From: Planctomycetota bacterium | GTDB taxonomy: Bacteria > Planctomycetota > Planctomycetia > Gemmatales > Gemmataceae | Length of the DNA stretch: 64,000 nt | NCBI GenBank assembly: GCA_016873225.1 | Contig: VGXS01000015.1 | Coordinates: 1-64,000, forward strand | Direction: 5' to 3' | In this document: positions 26,983-35,839 of the stretch, piece by piece | How positions within the stretch are numbered: position 1 is the stretch's first letter | Layout: every line of letters begins with the position of its first letter | The notes under the pieces: model-generated | What the model saw: the letters and a program-made list of their open reading frames with translations, nothing else | Databases searched by the model: none | What the model was told of the DNA's origin: nothing | Translations under genes and position numbers: made by a program

Positions 26983-28142
26983 GGGATCCCCCGGGGTTGG
27001 CGGCCGGCCGGGCGACGGGTGAGGAACGCCATGGCCACGACAAGGAACACGAAGCTGTAGGCGTAAACAACGGCGGCGCAGAGCGCGGCGCGGCCGATGC
27101 CGGCGCCTTGCCAGGTGGCTGCCTCGAGTCCGCGCAGGGCCCAGGCGGTCGGCATGATCCAGCCGAGGTCGCGCACCCACCAAGGCAGCAGGAACGCCGG
27201 CAGCCAAAGGCCTCCCACCAACGAGACCGCGAGGATGACGAGGATGGCGATGCTGCGCGCCCTCCCCTCGCTTCTGCCGAGGCTCGCCACCAACAGGCCG
27301 CACGACGCCGCCAGGCATGAAACGGCCAGGGCCACCAGTATCAGGCCCGCGATCGAACCCTTGACGGGAACGCCGAACACAAGCCAGGCGCATCCCAGCG
27401 TGAAGGCGATCTGCATGAGGGCGATGACCATCGTGGCGAGGGCGCGACCGGCGATGATGGCCGTGGGGGAGGCCGGCGAGGAGGCCAGCCGGCGCCAGAC
27501 GCCGCCGGCGCGCTCGCGCAGAAGCAGCAGGCCGCAATCCATTCCCATGAACAGGAGGTACTGAAGCGTCATGCCGCAGAAACTGTGGCCGAAGACGGCG
27601 CCATCCTGGTCGGCGGGGGTGGCCGCCTCGCGGACAATCCCGAACCGGTTTTCGAGCATGTCAACCAGGCCGGCGCCGCCCGCCTGCGGCAGGATGGACC
27701 GGCCGGCCTCACGCAGGATCGCCTCGGTGGCGATGCCGGCGGCCCAGTTGGCTTCATAAAGGCATCCGGGGGCGTGCCGCATCCGCGGCCTTTGGCCCGG
27801 GGCACCGCCTCCGAAGCCCTCCGGCAGGATAAGCACGACCGCCACCTGCTGGGACAGCAGGCAATCCTCGATTTGTGATGCCGACAGCGAGCGGACCGCC
27901 AGGTGCCGGTGCCCCCTCAGCGCCTCGGCCACGCCGCCGCACATCGCCGAGCCATCCTCCACGACAAGGCCCATGGCCACCCGTTCGACCTGCCCCCGGC
28001 TGCCGTTGCGAAAAATAAAACCGAAGAGCGCGGCCAACGCCACGGGAACCAGGAATGCCAGCATCGCCCCGCGCCAATCGGCCCGGAAGAGCATGAGGTC
28101 CTTGACGGCGACATCGCGCGCCACGCGGAACCAGGAAAACAT
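26979..28142 (-). CDS. ABC-2 type transporter permease
   Basis: A 387-aa membrane protein. The first helix follows K-D-L-M-L-F-R-A-D-W-R-G-A (A-F-L-V-P-V-A-L-A-A-L-F-G-F). Then comes a large extracytoplasmic domain of about 170 residues and a C-terminal block of five helices. This is the layout of ABC-2 permeases of the DrrB/YhhJ group (F-L-x-x-P-x-x-x-A-L near the start, L-P-W-W-V-R-D-L before the last helix). It pairs with the ATPase encoded immediately upstream, one base apart, and exports an unknown hydrophobic or peptide substrate. Translationally coupled to the redoxin-like gene downstream. Confidence 0.9.
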   Translation of the reverse strand: MFSWFRVARDVAVKDLMLFRADWRGAMLAFLVPVALAALFGFIFRNGSRGQVERVAMGLVVEDGSAMCGGVAEALRGHRHLAVRSLSASQIEDCLLSQQVAVVLILPEGFGGGAPGQRPRMRHAPGCLYEANWAAGIATEAILREAGRSILPQAGGAGLVDMLENRFGIVREAATPADQDGAVFGHSFCGMTLQYLLFMGMDCGLLLLRERAGGVWRRLASSPASPTAIIAGRALATMVIALMQIAFTLGCAWLVFGVPVKGSIAGLILVALAVSCLAASCGLLVASLGRSEGRARSIAILVILAVSLVGGLWLPAFLLPWWVRDLGWIMPTAWALRGLEAATWQGAGIGRAALCAAVVYAYSFVFLVVAMAFLTRRPAGRQPRGIP

Positions 28143-28143
28143 C

Positions 28144-28956
28144 TCAGGCCGCCTCCGCCCGTCGGGCCGAAGGTGGTGGAATCCGTGTGGAATTGTCGGA
28201 CACCATGGATGTGCGCATGATCTCCTCGAGCACCGTGGGGGCCTGTTCGCCGGTGAAATAGCCGGTCCGCGAGCGATACTGCCGGGTCAGGTCGTCGAGG
28301 GTTCCCTCCATGGCCAGGCGGCCCTCCCGGAGGATGGCGACGCGGTCGCACAGGGCCTGGGCCTCGTCGAGATGATGGGTGGCCAGCACGACCGCCACTC
28401 CCTGTCGCCTGAGCCTGCGGAGGACATCGAAGATGGCATCGCGCGAGGCGATGTCGAGTCCGACGGTCGGTTCGTCGAGGAGCATCAGGCAGGGCTGATG
28501 GATGAGGGCGCACGCCAGGTTGAGCCGCCGCTTCATGCCGCCCGAGAAAGTGGAGGGGCAACGGTCAGCCTGGTGGGTGAGGTGAACGAAGTCGAGGGCA
28601 TCGGCGACCCGCTCGCGAAGCTTGTGACCGTGAATTCCCTGGATCCGGCCGAAGAACATGAGGTTGTTGAAGGCGCTCAGTTCCTCGTAAATGGCCAAGT
28701 CTTGGGGGACATACCCGATTTTCCGGCGGTACTCGGCGGGTGAGTCATCCTCGGAAACACCATCCACGCGCACCGTTCCGGTGCCGCGGACTCCATGTCC
28801 CGCCACGGCGGCCATTGTTGTGCTTTTTCCCGAGCCGTTGGGCCCCAGCAAGGCCAGGATATGGCCGGCGGGCAATTCGAGGTCGAGTTGATCCACCGCG
28901 CGCCGGGCACCGTACCAGACCGTGAGTTGGCGGATGCTCAACACGCCTGCTGCCAT
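28144..28956 (-). CDS. ABC transporter ATP-binding protein
   Basis: A 270-aa nucleotide-binding subunit with Walker A G-P-N-G-S-G-K-S-T-T, Q-loop Y-V-P-Q-D-L-A, signature S-G-G-M-K-R-R, Walker B L-M-L-L-D-E-P-T and switch His T-H-H. The sequence is typical of DrrA/CcmA-like ATPases that serve ABC-2 permeases. The ATG at 28956 follows GGAGAGG and is preferred over an upstream ATG that would add 24 residues of no ABC character. It is the first gene of the operon and is divergent from the carotenoid operon. Confidence 0.95.
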   Translation of the reverse strand: MAAGVLSIRQLTVWYGARRAVDQLDLELPAGHILALLGPNGSGKSTTMAAVAGHGVRGTGTVRVDGVSEDDSPAEYRRKIGYVPQDLAIYEELSAFNNLMFFGRIQGIHGHKLRERVADALDFVHLTHQADRCPSTFSGGMKRRLNLACALIHQPCLMLLDEPTVGLDIASRDAIFDVLRRLRRQGVAVVLATHHLDEAQALCDRVAILREGRLAMEGTLDDLTRQYRSRTGYFTGEQAPTVLEEIMRTSMVSDNSTRIPPPSARRAEAA

Positions 28957-29141
28957 GGTGCCACCTCTCCCGGCAAAAACCTGATTCCATGCCGTCCCGT
29001 TAATGGATCGGGTGCGCGGGCAAGTCAACAGGTTCGTGCCTCTTGGCCGGGGAAATCAAGTGGACTTGGCAAGAGAGGATGCTCTACCAATAACGAATAA
29101 GGTCCTTGGCGCGTCATGCCCGGCCCGTCTGGAGTCCCAAC

Positions 29142-30728
29142 ATGCCTCGCGTCGTCATCGTTGGAGCCGGTCCCGGAGGCCTTGCCTCGGCCATGCTCCT
29201 GGCACGGGCCGGGGCGGATGTCACGATCCTCGAAAGGCAGCCGCATGTGGGCGGCCGCACCAGCAGCCATGGAAGCGGCGGCTACACATTCGACCTGGGC
29301 CCGACATTCTTCCTCTACCCCCGCGTGATCGAGGAGATTTTCCGCGCCTGTGGCCATGAACTGCGCGACGAGGTCGAGATGGTCCGCCTCGATCCCCAAT
29401 ACCACCTTGTGTTCGGTGGCGGCGGGTCGATGCGCGCCACCCCCGACATCGCGAGGATGGAACGGGAAATCGCCTCCGTCAGCCCGGCCGACGCCCCGAT
29501 GTTCCGCCGGTTCATGGAGGAGAACCGGGTCAAGATGGAGCGCTTCCGTCCGGTCTTGGAAAAGCCGTTCCATGGCCTCGGCGATGTCATGACCTGGCCG
29601 ATGATCCGCCTGCTTCCCCTGTTGAGGCCATGGCTCTCCCTCGACCAGGAACTGGGCCGGTACTTCTCCGACCCCCGCGTGAAGCTGGCCTTCTCGTTCC
29701 AGTCGAAATACCTCGGGATGTCGCCGTTCAACTGCCCGAGCCTTTTCTCGATCCTGAGTTTCCTCGAATACGAGAACGGCGTTTTCCACCCGATGGGAGG
29801 CTGTGGGGCCGTGAGCCAGGCGATGGCCCGTCTCGCCACCGACGCGGGAGTGAAGATCAGGCTCGGTGAGGCCGTCGAATCGCTCGAGTTTGACGGCCGC
29901 AGGATCGTCGCGGCCAACACGGCGCGGGGACGATACGCCTGCGACCGCATGGTGGTGAACGCCGACTTCGCGCACGCCATGACCAAGTTGGTGCCCGACA
30001 ACATCCGCTCGAACTGGAACAACAAGAAGATCGAGTCCCGCCGCTACTCCTGCTCGACCTTCATGCTCTACCTCGGGGTGGAGGGCACATTCCCCGATGT
30101 CGAGCACCACACCATCTACATGTCCCGCGACTACGAGTCGAACCTCGGCGACATCGAGTCGAGGCATCGTCTTTCGGAAGACCCCTCGTTTTATGTCCAC
30201 AATCCCAGCCGCATCGACCCATCGCTGGCCCCGCGCGGCCACAGTTCGCTTTACATCCTGGTGCCGGTGAGCCACCAGCACGCGAACATCGACTGGCAAA
30301 CCGAGGCGCCCCGGTTCCGGGAGAAGGTTCTCGATCAGGTCCGCCGGATCGGCCTGCCTGACCTGCGACCGCTCATCCGCCATGAACGGATGATCACGCC
30401 TCCCGATTGGGAAAACGGCCACGCCATCTACCGCGGCGCCACCTTCAACCTGGCCCACAACCTTGGTCAGATGCTGCACCTGCGTCCGGGCAACCGCTTC
30501 GCCGACCTCGAGGGTGTCTACCTCACGGGCGGCGGAACGCATCCCGGCAGCGGCCTGCCGGTGATCTACGAGTCGGCGCGCATCAGCAGCAGGCTCCTGC
30601 TCCAGGACATCGGGCTTCCGTATGATCACTGCGTGGCCGAGGACACGGGGGCCCGTCCCTCGAACCTGCTGGGCCGTTTGTTCGCCGCGCGGGAATCCCG
30701 CGGTGAAAAGCACCAGATGACGGCTTGA
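29142..30728 (+). CDS. CrtI-type carotenoid desaturase/oxidase (first copy)
   Basis: A 528-aa flavoprotein of the phytoene-desaturase family. The N-terminus V-V-I-V-G-A-G-P-G-G-L-A-S-A, L-E-R-Q-P-H-V-G-G-R-T-S and F-D-L-G-P-T-F-F-L-Y-P form the FAD-binding block. The C-terminal motif G-V-Y-L-T-G-G-G-T-H-P-G-S-G-L-P is the conserved CrtI closing signature. GGAG precedes the ATG. It starts a tight four-gene plus-strand run with a second CrtI-type enzyme, an acyltransferase and a CrtQ-like glycosyltransferase, so a role in carotenoid synthesis is strongly indicated. CrtN-like (desaturation) and CrtP-like (terminal oxidation) roles cannot be assigned between the two copies from sequence alone. 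Confidence 0.88.
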   Translation: MPRVVIVGAGPGGLASAMLLARAGADVTILERQPHVGGRTSSHGSGGYTFDLGPTFFLYPRVIEEIFRACGHELRDEVEMVRLDPQYHLVFGGGGSMRATPDIARMEREIASVSPADAPMFRRFMEENRVKMERFRPVLEKPFHGLGDVMTWPMIRLLPLLRPWLSLDQELGRYFSDPRVKLAFSFQSKYLGMSPFNCPSLFSILSFLEYENGVFHPMGGCGAVSQAMARLATDAGVKIRLGEAVESLEFDGRRIVAANTARGRYACDRMVVNADFAHAMTKLVPDNIRSNWNNKKIESRRYSCSTFMLYLGVEGTFPDVEHHTIYMSRDYESNLGDIESRHRLSEDPSFYVHNPSRIDPSLAPRGHSSLYILVPVSHQHANIDWQTEAPRFREKVLDQVRRIGLPDLRPLIRHERMITPPDWENGHAIYRGATFNLAHNLGQMLHLRPGNRFADLEGVYLTGGGTHPGSGLPVIYESARISSRLLLQDIGLPYDHCVAEDTGARPSNLLGRLFAARESRGEKHQMTA

Positions 30729-30754
30729 CGCCGCGGCCACGGGAGAGAATCCGC

Positions 30755-32308
30755 ATGGGACAGTCGTCTGGCAAGAGCGTCGCCGTGGTGGGCTCGGGCC
30801 TCGGGGGCCTCGCTGCGGCATGCACCCTCGCCGCCCGCGGCCACGATGTCACCATCATCGAGAAGAACCCCTGGCTGGGCGGCAAGGCCGCGGTGCTCGA
30901 GGCCAACGGCCACCGCTTCGACATGGGGCCTACCATCCTCACCATTCCCTCGGTGCTGAGGCGAATCTTCGGCGAGGCCGGACTGGTGCTCGAGGAGCGC
31001 ATGGATCTCGTGCGCCTCGACCCCCAGTGGAGGTGCTTCTTCGAGGACGGCGGCGTCCTCGACCTCGCCCAGGACACCGAGGCGATGTCATCCAACCTCG
31101 ACGCCTTCTCGCCGGGCTCATCGCAGGGCTACAGGAACTTCCTCGCGTTGTCCAAGCGCCTCGACGCCATCAGCCAGCGGTTTTTCTTCTGGAAGCCGAT
31201 CGGCAATGTCTTCGACATGTTCGAGTGGAAGAACATCCTTAATCCGGCCATGTTGCTCGATGTCATCGCCATGCGCCCCGCCAGCACCGTGGCCGGCACC
31301 GTCCGCAAGCATGTCCCCGACCACCGCGTCGCGCAGATGCTCGACCACTTCACCCAGTATGTCGGTTCTTCACCCTACGCTTCGCCCGCCGTGCTTTGCG
31401 GCATCGCCCACATGCAGACAGGCGAGGGAGTCTGGTATCCCATGGGTGGAACCGGCGCGGTTCCCAAGGCGCTCGCCCGACTCGCCTCCGAACTGGGCGC
31501 CAAGGTCATGACGGGCGTGGAAGTGACGGCGATCAACCAGCACCCCACCGGCGCCGTCAGCGGCGTCACCTTGTCCACCGGCGAGTCGCTGCCGTTTGAT
31601 GTCGTCGTTTCCAACAGCGATTCGGTGCGCACTCACCGCGAACTGCTCAAGCCCGGCAAGGCGTCGCGCAAGTTCGAGAACCGCCGCTCTTACGAGCCGG
31701 CCTGCTCGGGAGTGGTGCTTTATCTCGGCCTCGACAAGCGTTACGAGCATATCGCCCACCACGACTTCGTCTTCTCCCGCGACGCCGAGGAGGAGTTCGA
31801 CGCCATCTACCACAAGGGGGAACCGGCGCCCGACCCCACCTGCTACCTCTGCGCCCCGGCGATCACCGAACCGGGTGTGGCACCGCCTGGGGGCGAGTCC
31901 CTCTATGTGCTGGTGCACACCCCGTACCTGAGGCCGCACCACGACTGGAAGCAGATGTTCCCCAAGTACCGCGAGGTGATCCTTTCCAAGCTCGAGCGAA
32001 CCGCCGGCATGAAGGATATCCGCGGCCGGATCCGCATGGAGCGCGCGCTCACGCCGCAGGACATCCACGACCGCTACCGCGTCCTCAACGGCGCCATCTA
32101 CGGGCTTGCCAGCCATGGCCGGCTCAACGGGGCCTTCAAGCCTTCCAACCGCAGCCCGGATGTGCCGGGACTCTACCTGTGCGGGGGCGCGGCCCATCCC
32201 GGCCCGGGAATGCCGATGGTGCTGATGTCGGGTTGGATCGCCGGCGACACGGTCGACACCGACCTCCGCGGGTCCAAGCCGCGCGTCGCGGCTCCCGCGA
32301 CGGCCTGA
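30755..32308 (+). CDS. CrtI-type carotenoid desaturase/oxidase (second copy)
   Basis: A 517-aa protein with V-A-V-V-G-S-G-L-G-G-L-A-A-A at the N-terminus, E-K-N-P-W-L-G-G-K-A, F-D-M-G-P-T-I-L-T-I-P and the C-terminal signature L-Y-L-C-G-G-A-A-H-P-G-P-G-M-P. It is closer to classical CrtI/CrtN in the 'G-G-K-A' and 'D-M-G-P' blocks than the gene before it. The ATG at 30755 has GGGAGAG upstream. It lies 26 bases after the first copy, and the acyltransferase follows three bases after its stop. In C30 pathways the substrate would be a squalene or diapophytoene backbone made elsewhere; no synthase is present in the window. Confidence 0.9.
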   Translation: MGQSSGKSVAVVGSGLGGLAAACTLAARGHDVTIIEKNPWLGGKAAVLEANGHRFDMGPTILTIPSVLRRIFGEAGLVLEERMDLVRLDPQWRCFFEDGGVLDLAQDTEAMSSNLDAFSPGSSQGYRNFLALSKRLDAISQRFFFWKPIGNVFDMFEWKNILNPAMLLDVIAMRPASTVAGTVRKHVPDHRVAQMLDHFTQYVGSSPYASPAVLCGIAHMQTGEGVWYPMGGTGAVPKALARLASELGAKVMTGVEVTAINQHPTGAVSGVTLSTGESLPFDVVVSNSDSVRTHRELLKPGKASRKFENRRSYEPACSGVVLYLGLDKRYEHIAHHDFVFSRDAEEEFDAIYHKGEPAPDPTCYLCAPAITEPGVAPPGGESLYVLVHTPYLRPHHDWKQMFPKYREVILSKLERTAGMKDIRGRIRMERALTPQDIHDRYRVLNGAIYGLASHGRLNGAFKPSNRSPDVPGLYLCGGAAHPGPGMPMVLMSGWIAGDTVDTDLRGSKPRVAAPATA

Positions 32309-32311
32309 ACC

Positions 32312-33109
32312 GTGGCCGGCCGCGGACTCCCGACTCGGCAGGCATGGCTTGTCCGCTGGTTCGTGTGGTACTGCCGCGCCTTCCTGCTTCCCAAGTCGTT
32401 CACGGCGTTCCGGCTGGCCAAGGCAAGGCCCGCCCCCGCACCACCCATCGAAACGGCGCTGGTGCTCGTGTGCAACCATCCGTCGTGGTGGGACCCCATC
32501 CTGTGCGCGCAGTTGAGCCCGCGATGGGCCACCAGGGCCGACTACTGCCCCATCGACTCCAAAGCCCTGGCCGCCTATCCCCTCCTGCGCCGGCTTGGCT
32601 TCTTCCCGGTGGAACCGGGGTCTCCCCGCTCGGCGCGCGAGTTCCTCGAGACGGGCCACTCCATCCTCGCCGGGGCCGGCACCGCCCTGTGGATCACCGC
32701 CCAGGGGGAGTTCACCGATCCGCGAAGGCGCCCCGTGGAACTGCGCGCCGGCCTGGGCCACCTTCTGCGACGGGGCGGCAGGTGCGTGGTGGTGCCCCTG
32801 GCGCTGGAGTACCCGTTCTGGAACGAGAGGCTGCCCGAGGCGCTGGCCATGTTCGGCGAACCGCTGGAGGTGACCGACGGCAAGTCGCGTTCGGCCGACG
32901 AATGGACAATTTTGATCGCCAAAAGCCTTGAAAAGACCATGGATGAGCTGGCTGAACTGGCCGAATCCCGCGACGCCGGGGCGTTCGAGACGGTGGTGGC
33001 CGGGCGAACCGGCGTGGGCGGCGTTTACGACTGGATCCGTCAGATTTGGGCGGCGTGCCGGGGAAAACGGTTCCACGCGGGCCACGACGCCGGCCGGAGG
33101 AACGCCTGA
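32312..33109 (+). CDS. PlsC-type 1-acyl-glycerol acyltransferase-like enzyme (carotenoid cluster)
   Basis: A 265-aa acyltransferase that starts with GTG. The active-site box H-x4-D is seen in N-H-P-S-W-W-D, and a second box G-E-F-T-D-P follows. The N-terminus has R-W-F-V-W-Y-C-R, typical of short PlsC-like proteins without a strong anchor. Such enzymes transfer an acyl chain from ACP or CoA to a hydroxyl. Its position between a CrtI-type gene and a CrtQ-like glycosyltransferase, three bases and one base away, suggests that it acylates a glycosylated carotenoid, a step like that of CrtO in staphyloxanthin synthesis but with a different enzyme family. A plain phospholipid role remains possible. 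Confidence 0.8.
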   Translation: MAGRGLPTRQAWLVRWFVWYCRAFLLPKSFTAFRLAKARPAPAPPIETALVLVCNHPSWWDPILCAQLSPRWATRADYCPIDSKALAAYPLLRRLGFFPVEPGSPRSAREFLETGHSILAGAGTALWITAQGEFTDPRRRPVELRAGLGHLLRRGGRCVVVPLALEYPFWNERLPEALAMFGEPLEVTDGKSRSADEWTILIAKSLEKTMDELAELAESRDAGAFETVVAGRTGVGGVYDWIRQIWAACRGKRFHAGHDAGRRNA

Positions 33110-33110
33110 C

Positions 33111-34244
33111 ATGGATCCCCTCGCCTGGGCCGCCCTGGCCTGCCTGCCCTTCGCGGCGCTGCCCGCGCTTGTTTTCCTTGGCAACCTTCGAGCCTACAGG
33201 CCGCCTCCAGCCCCCTCGGGCGGCCTGCCATCCGTGTCGGTGCTGATTCCCGCGCGGAACGAGGAAAAGGCCATCGCCGAGGCCATCGGCGCCGCGTTGG
33301 CCGCCGCCGGCGGAATTGAGGTGGAGATTGTCGCCCTGGATGACGGCTCCACCGACCAGACCCCGGAGATTGTGCGCGGCCTGGCGCGCGCCGATTCCCG
33401 CGTGCGGCTCGAGCAGGCTCCGCCATTGCCGGCCGGCTGGTGCGGCAAGCAGCATGCCTGCCATGTGCTCGCCTCGCGGGCCCGCCACGACCTCCTGCTG
33501 TTCCAGGATGCCGATGTGCGGCTGGAACCCGAAGCGATCGGGCGGTTGGCCGGCTTCCTGCGCGACTCGGGAGCCGACCTCGTCAGCGGCGTGCCCCGGC
33601 AGCAGACCGGAACCATCCTTGAGATGATCCTGATCCCCATGATCCATTTCGTGCTGCTGGGCTTCCTGCCCGTCAGCCGCATGCGGCAAAGCCGCAGCCC
33701 GGCATTCTCGGCGGGGTGCGGCCAGTTGTTCCTGGCCACGCGCGAGGGCTATGAGAGGGCCGGCGGGCACGCGGCCATCCGCGAGACGCTGCACGACGGC
33801 ATCCGCCTGCCGCGGGCGTTCCGGCGGGCCGGCCTGGCCACCGACCTCTGCGACGCCACGCCTCTGGCCCGCTGCCGCATGTACGAGGGGGCCATGGCCA
33901 CCTGGAAGGGGCTGGGCAAGAACGCCACCGAAGGCCTTGGCAGCCCGGGAATGATTGTGCCGGCGACGATTTTCTTGCTGGCGGGCCAAGTGGCGCCGTT
34001 CGCGGTCATGGCCGCCGCCGTCGCCCAAGGGTCGCCGTGGCCGGCCCTGGCCCTCTCGGGGGCCGGCATGGCCCTGGCCTGGCTGCCAAGGTTCACCGCG
34101 GCGATTGCCTACCGCCAAAGCCCCTTGGGCGCCCTGCTGCATCCATGCGGTGTCATTCTGCTTCTTGTCATCCAGTGGCAGGCCATGGTTCGCAAGCAAT
34201 TGGGACTGGGTTCATCCTGGCGGGGCAGGACCTACCCGGCGTGA
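33111..34244 (+). CDS. CrtQ-like family 2 glycosyltransferase
   Basis: A 377-aa membrane-bound GT2 enzyme, close in length to staphylococcal CrtQ. An N-terminal helix is followed by S-V-L-I-P-A-R-N-E-E, A-L-D-D-G-S-T-D-Q-T and F-Q-D-A-D-V-R, the nucleotide-sugar and metal (D-x-D) motifs. P-L-P-A-G-W-C-G-K-Q-H-A-C is the characteristic block of the CrtQ/HpnB group. Several helices lie at the C-terminus. GGAGG within the end of the acyltransferase gene serves as ribosome-binding site. It likely adds a sugar to an oxidised carotenoid, preparing it for acylation. It is the last gene of the operon. Confidence 0.85.
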   Translation: MDPLAWAALACLPFAALPALVFLGNLRAYRPPPAPSGGLPSVSVLIPARNEEKAIAEAIGAALAAAGGIEVEIVALDDGSTDQTPEIVRGLARADSRVRLEQAPPLPAGWCGKQHACHVLASRARHDLLLFQDADVRLEPEAIGRLAGFLRDSGADLVSGVPRQQTGTILEMILIPMIHFVLLGFLPVSRMRQSRSPAFSAGCGQLFLATREGYERAGGHAAIRETLHDGIRLPRAFRRAGLATDLCDATPLARCRMYEGAMATWKGLGKNATEGLGSPGMIVPATIFLLAGQVAPFAVMAAAVAQGSPWPALALSGAGMALAWLPRFTAAIAYRQSPLGALLHPCGVILLLVIQWQAMVRKQLGLGSSWRGRTYPA

Positions 34245-34295
34245 ACGCAAAGGCCTCATTGGGCTGACGCCCGCCATTGCCGCCAGCGCGCCCCA

Positions 34296-35780
34296 TTACT
34301 TGCTGGTCGCCCTGATCGTTTCCAGCAGGTTGGCCATCTCCTTGGCGCGACCGGGTTCCCGCGCGATGCGATTGTCGGTTTCGCCTGGATCTTCCTTCAG
34401 GTTAAACAACTGGCCCTTGGCGGCATTGCCGCTTTCGGTGTTCGTGTTGGGAAACCTGGCGGGCCCGTTCCTGGGCTCGATGTATTTCCAAGGTCCCTTG
34501 CGCACCGCCAGGCCGCCCGCCTGCTGCACGAGGATTTCCCTACCCGATCGGTCGGTTCCCAGAAGCGCCCGTGAATGATCGAGTCCATCGGGCGTGGCAC
34601 CTTTTGGAACCTTGGCGCCGCAGAGGGCCGCGAGGCTGGCCAGCATGTCGATTTGGCTGAATGTGGCATCGCTGACGGCGCCGGCGGCGATCGCCGAGGG
34701 CCAGCGAACCAGGAAAGGAACCCTCGTGCCCCCCTCGAAAAGGCTCGACTTTCCACCCCGCCAAGGACCGGCGGGCTTGTGGGCGCCGAGCTTTTCCACG
34801 GCGTCATCCTTGTAGCCGTCGTCGAGCACCGGGCCATTGTCGCTGGTGAGGATCACCATGGTGTCGCGCGCCAGGCCGAGGCGGTCGAGCGCGCCCAGCA
34901 CCTTGCCCACGGTGTCATCGAACTCGAGGATGCAGTCGCCACGGGGGCCCATGCCCGACTTGCCGGCGAACCTCGGATGCGGAACCCGCGGCACATGGAT
35001 GTCGTGCGTGGCGAGGAACAGGAAAAACGGCTTGTCCTTTTGGCTTTCAATGAATCCGACGGCGCTTTCGGCGAAGGTGTCGGCCATGGTTTCGTCCGAC
35101 CACAGCGCCTTGGTGCCACCCTTCATGAAGCCGATGCGGCCGATGCCGTTCACCACCGCCATGTTGTGGCCGTGGCTCCAGTCCATCCGCAGGCTCGCGC
35201 GGTCGGAAACTCCCGTGGGCAATCCGGCGAACGGCTTCTTGTAGTCGATGGAGATGGGGTCGGCGGGATCGAGGTTTTTCACAAGGCCGTTTTCCACATA
35301 CACGCACGGCACGCGGTCGCCCGTGGCGGGCATGATGAACGAGTGGTCGAAGCCAATGTCCCTGGGCCCGGGTGAAATCGCCTTGTTCCAGTCGATGGGG
35401 GTTCCCGCGGCGCCGAGGCCGAGGTGCCACTTTCCCACCACCCCGGTGGCGTAACCGGCCGACCGGAGCACCGACGGCAGGGTCGGCCTGCCCGGTTCGA
35501 TGATGAGGGCGGCGTCACCCGGAAGGATGTTCGTGCCCTTCTTGCGGAAGGCGTATTCCCCGGTCATGAGCGCGTAGCGGGATGGCGTGCAGGTGGCGGC
35601 GCACGAATACCCCGCGGTGAGGCGAAGCCCTTCCTTGGCCAGGCGGTCGCAATGAGGAGTGGAAACGGACTTGGCACCCTGGCAGGAAAGGTCGCCGTAG
35701 CCGATGTCATCGGCGTAGACCACGACAACGCCGCGGGGCGAAGCCGAAACGGCCAACATCAACAGAAAGGCGGAAAGCAT
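34296..35780 (-). CDS. Exported type I sulfatase (arylsulfatase family)
   Basis: A 494-aa sulfatase with a signal peptide (M-L-S-A-F-L-L-M-L-A-V-S-A-S-P). The modification motif C-T-P-S-R with following T-G-E (C-x-P-S-R-x4-T-G) marks the Cys turned into formylglycine by an anaerobic- or FGE-type maturase. Metal and substrate residues are seen in V-Y-A-D-D-I-G-Y-G-D, G-K-W-H-L-G and T-S-D-N-G-P. It hydrolyses sulfate esters, probably of polysaccharides, outside the cytoplasm. The ATG at 35780 has GAGGTG upstream. It converges on the carotenoid operon, leaving about 50 bases between them. Confidence 0.95.
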   Translation of the reverse strand: MLSAFLLMLAVSASPRGVVVVYADDIGYGDLSCQGAKSVSTPHCDRLAKEGLRLTAGYSCAATCTPSRYALMTGEYAFRKKGTNILPGDAALIIEPGRPTLPSVLRSAGYATGVVGKWHLGLGAAGTPIDWNKAISPGPRDIGFDHSFIMPATGDRVPCVYVENGLVKNLDPADPISIDYKKPFAGLPTGVSDRASLRMDWSHGHNMAVVNGIGRIGFMKGGTKALWSDETMADTFAESAVGFIESQKDKPFFLFLATHDIHVPRVPHPRFAGKSGMGPRGDCILEFDDTVGKVLGALDRLGLARDTMVILTSDNGPVLDDGYKDDAVEKLGAHKPAGPWRGGKSSLFEGGTRVPFLVRWPSAIAAGAVSDATFSQIDMLASLAALCGAKVPKGATPDGLDHSRALLGTDRSGREILVQQAGGLAVRKGPWKYIEPRNGPARFPNTNTESGNAAKGQLFNLKEDPGETDNRIAREPGRAKEMANLLETIRATSK

Positions 35781-35839
35781 GGCGGCACCTCGGGTCAAGC
35801 CGCCATTAGAATGGGAAACACCGGTGGAGGCAAAACAGA

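Noticed and set aside
31370-33184. 604-codon minus-strand frame across the carotenoid operon
   Set aside because: It spans several well-supported plus-strand genes and shows no recognisable motif, as expected for a shadow frame.
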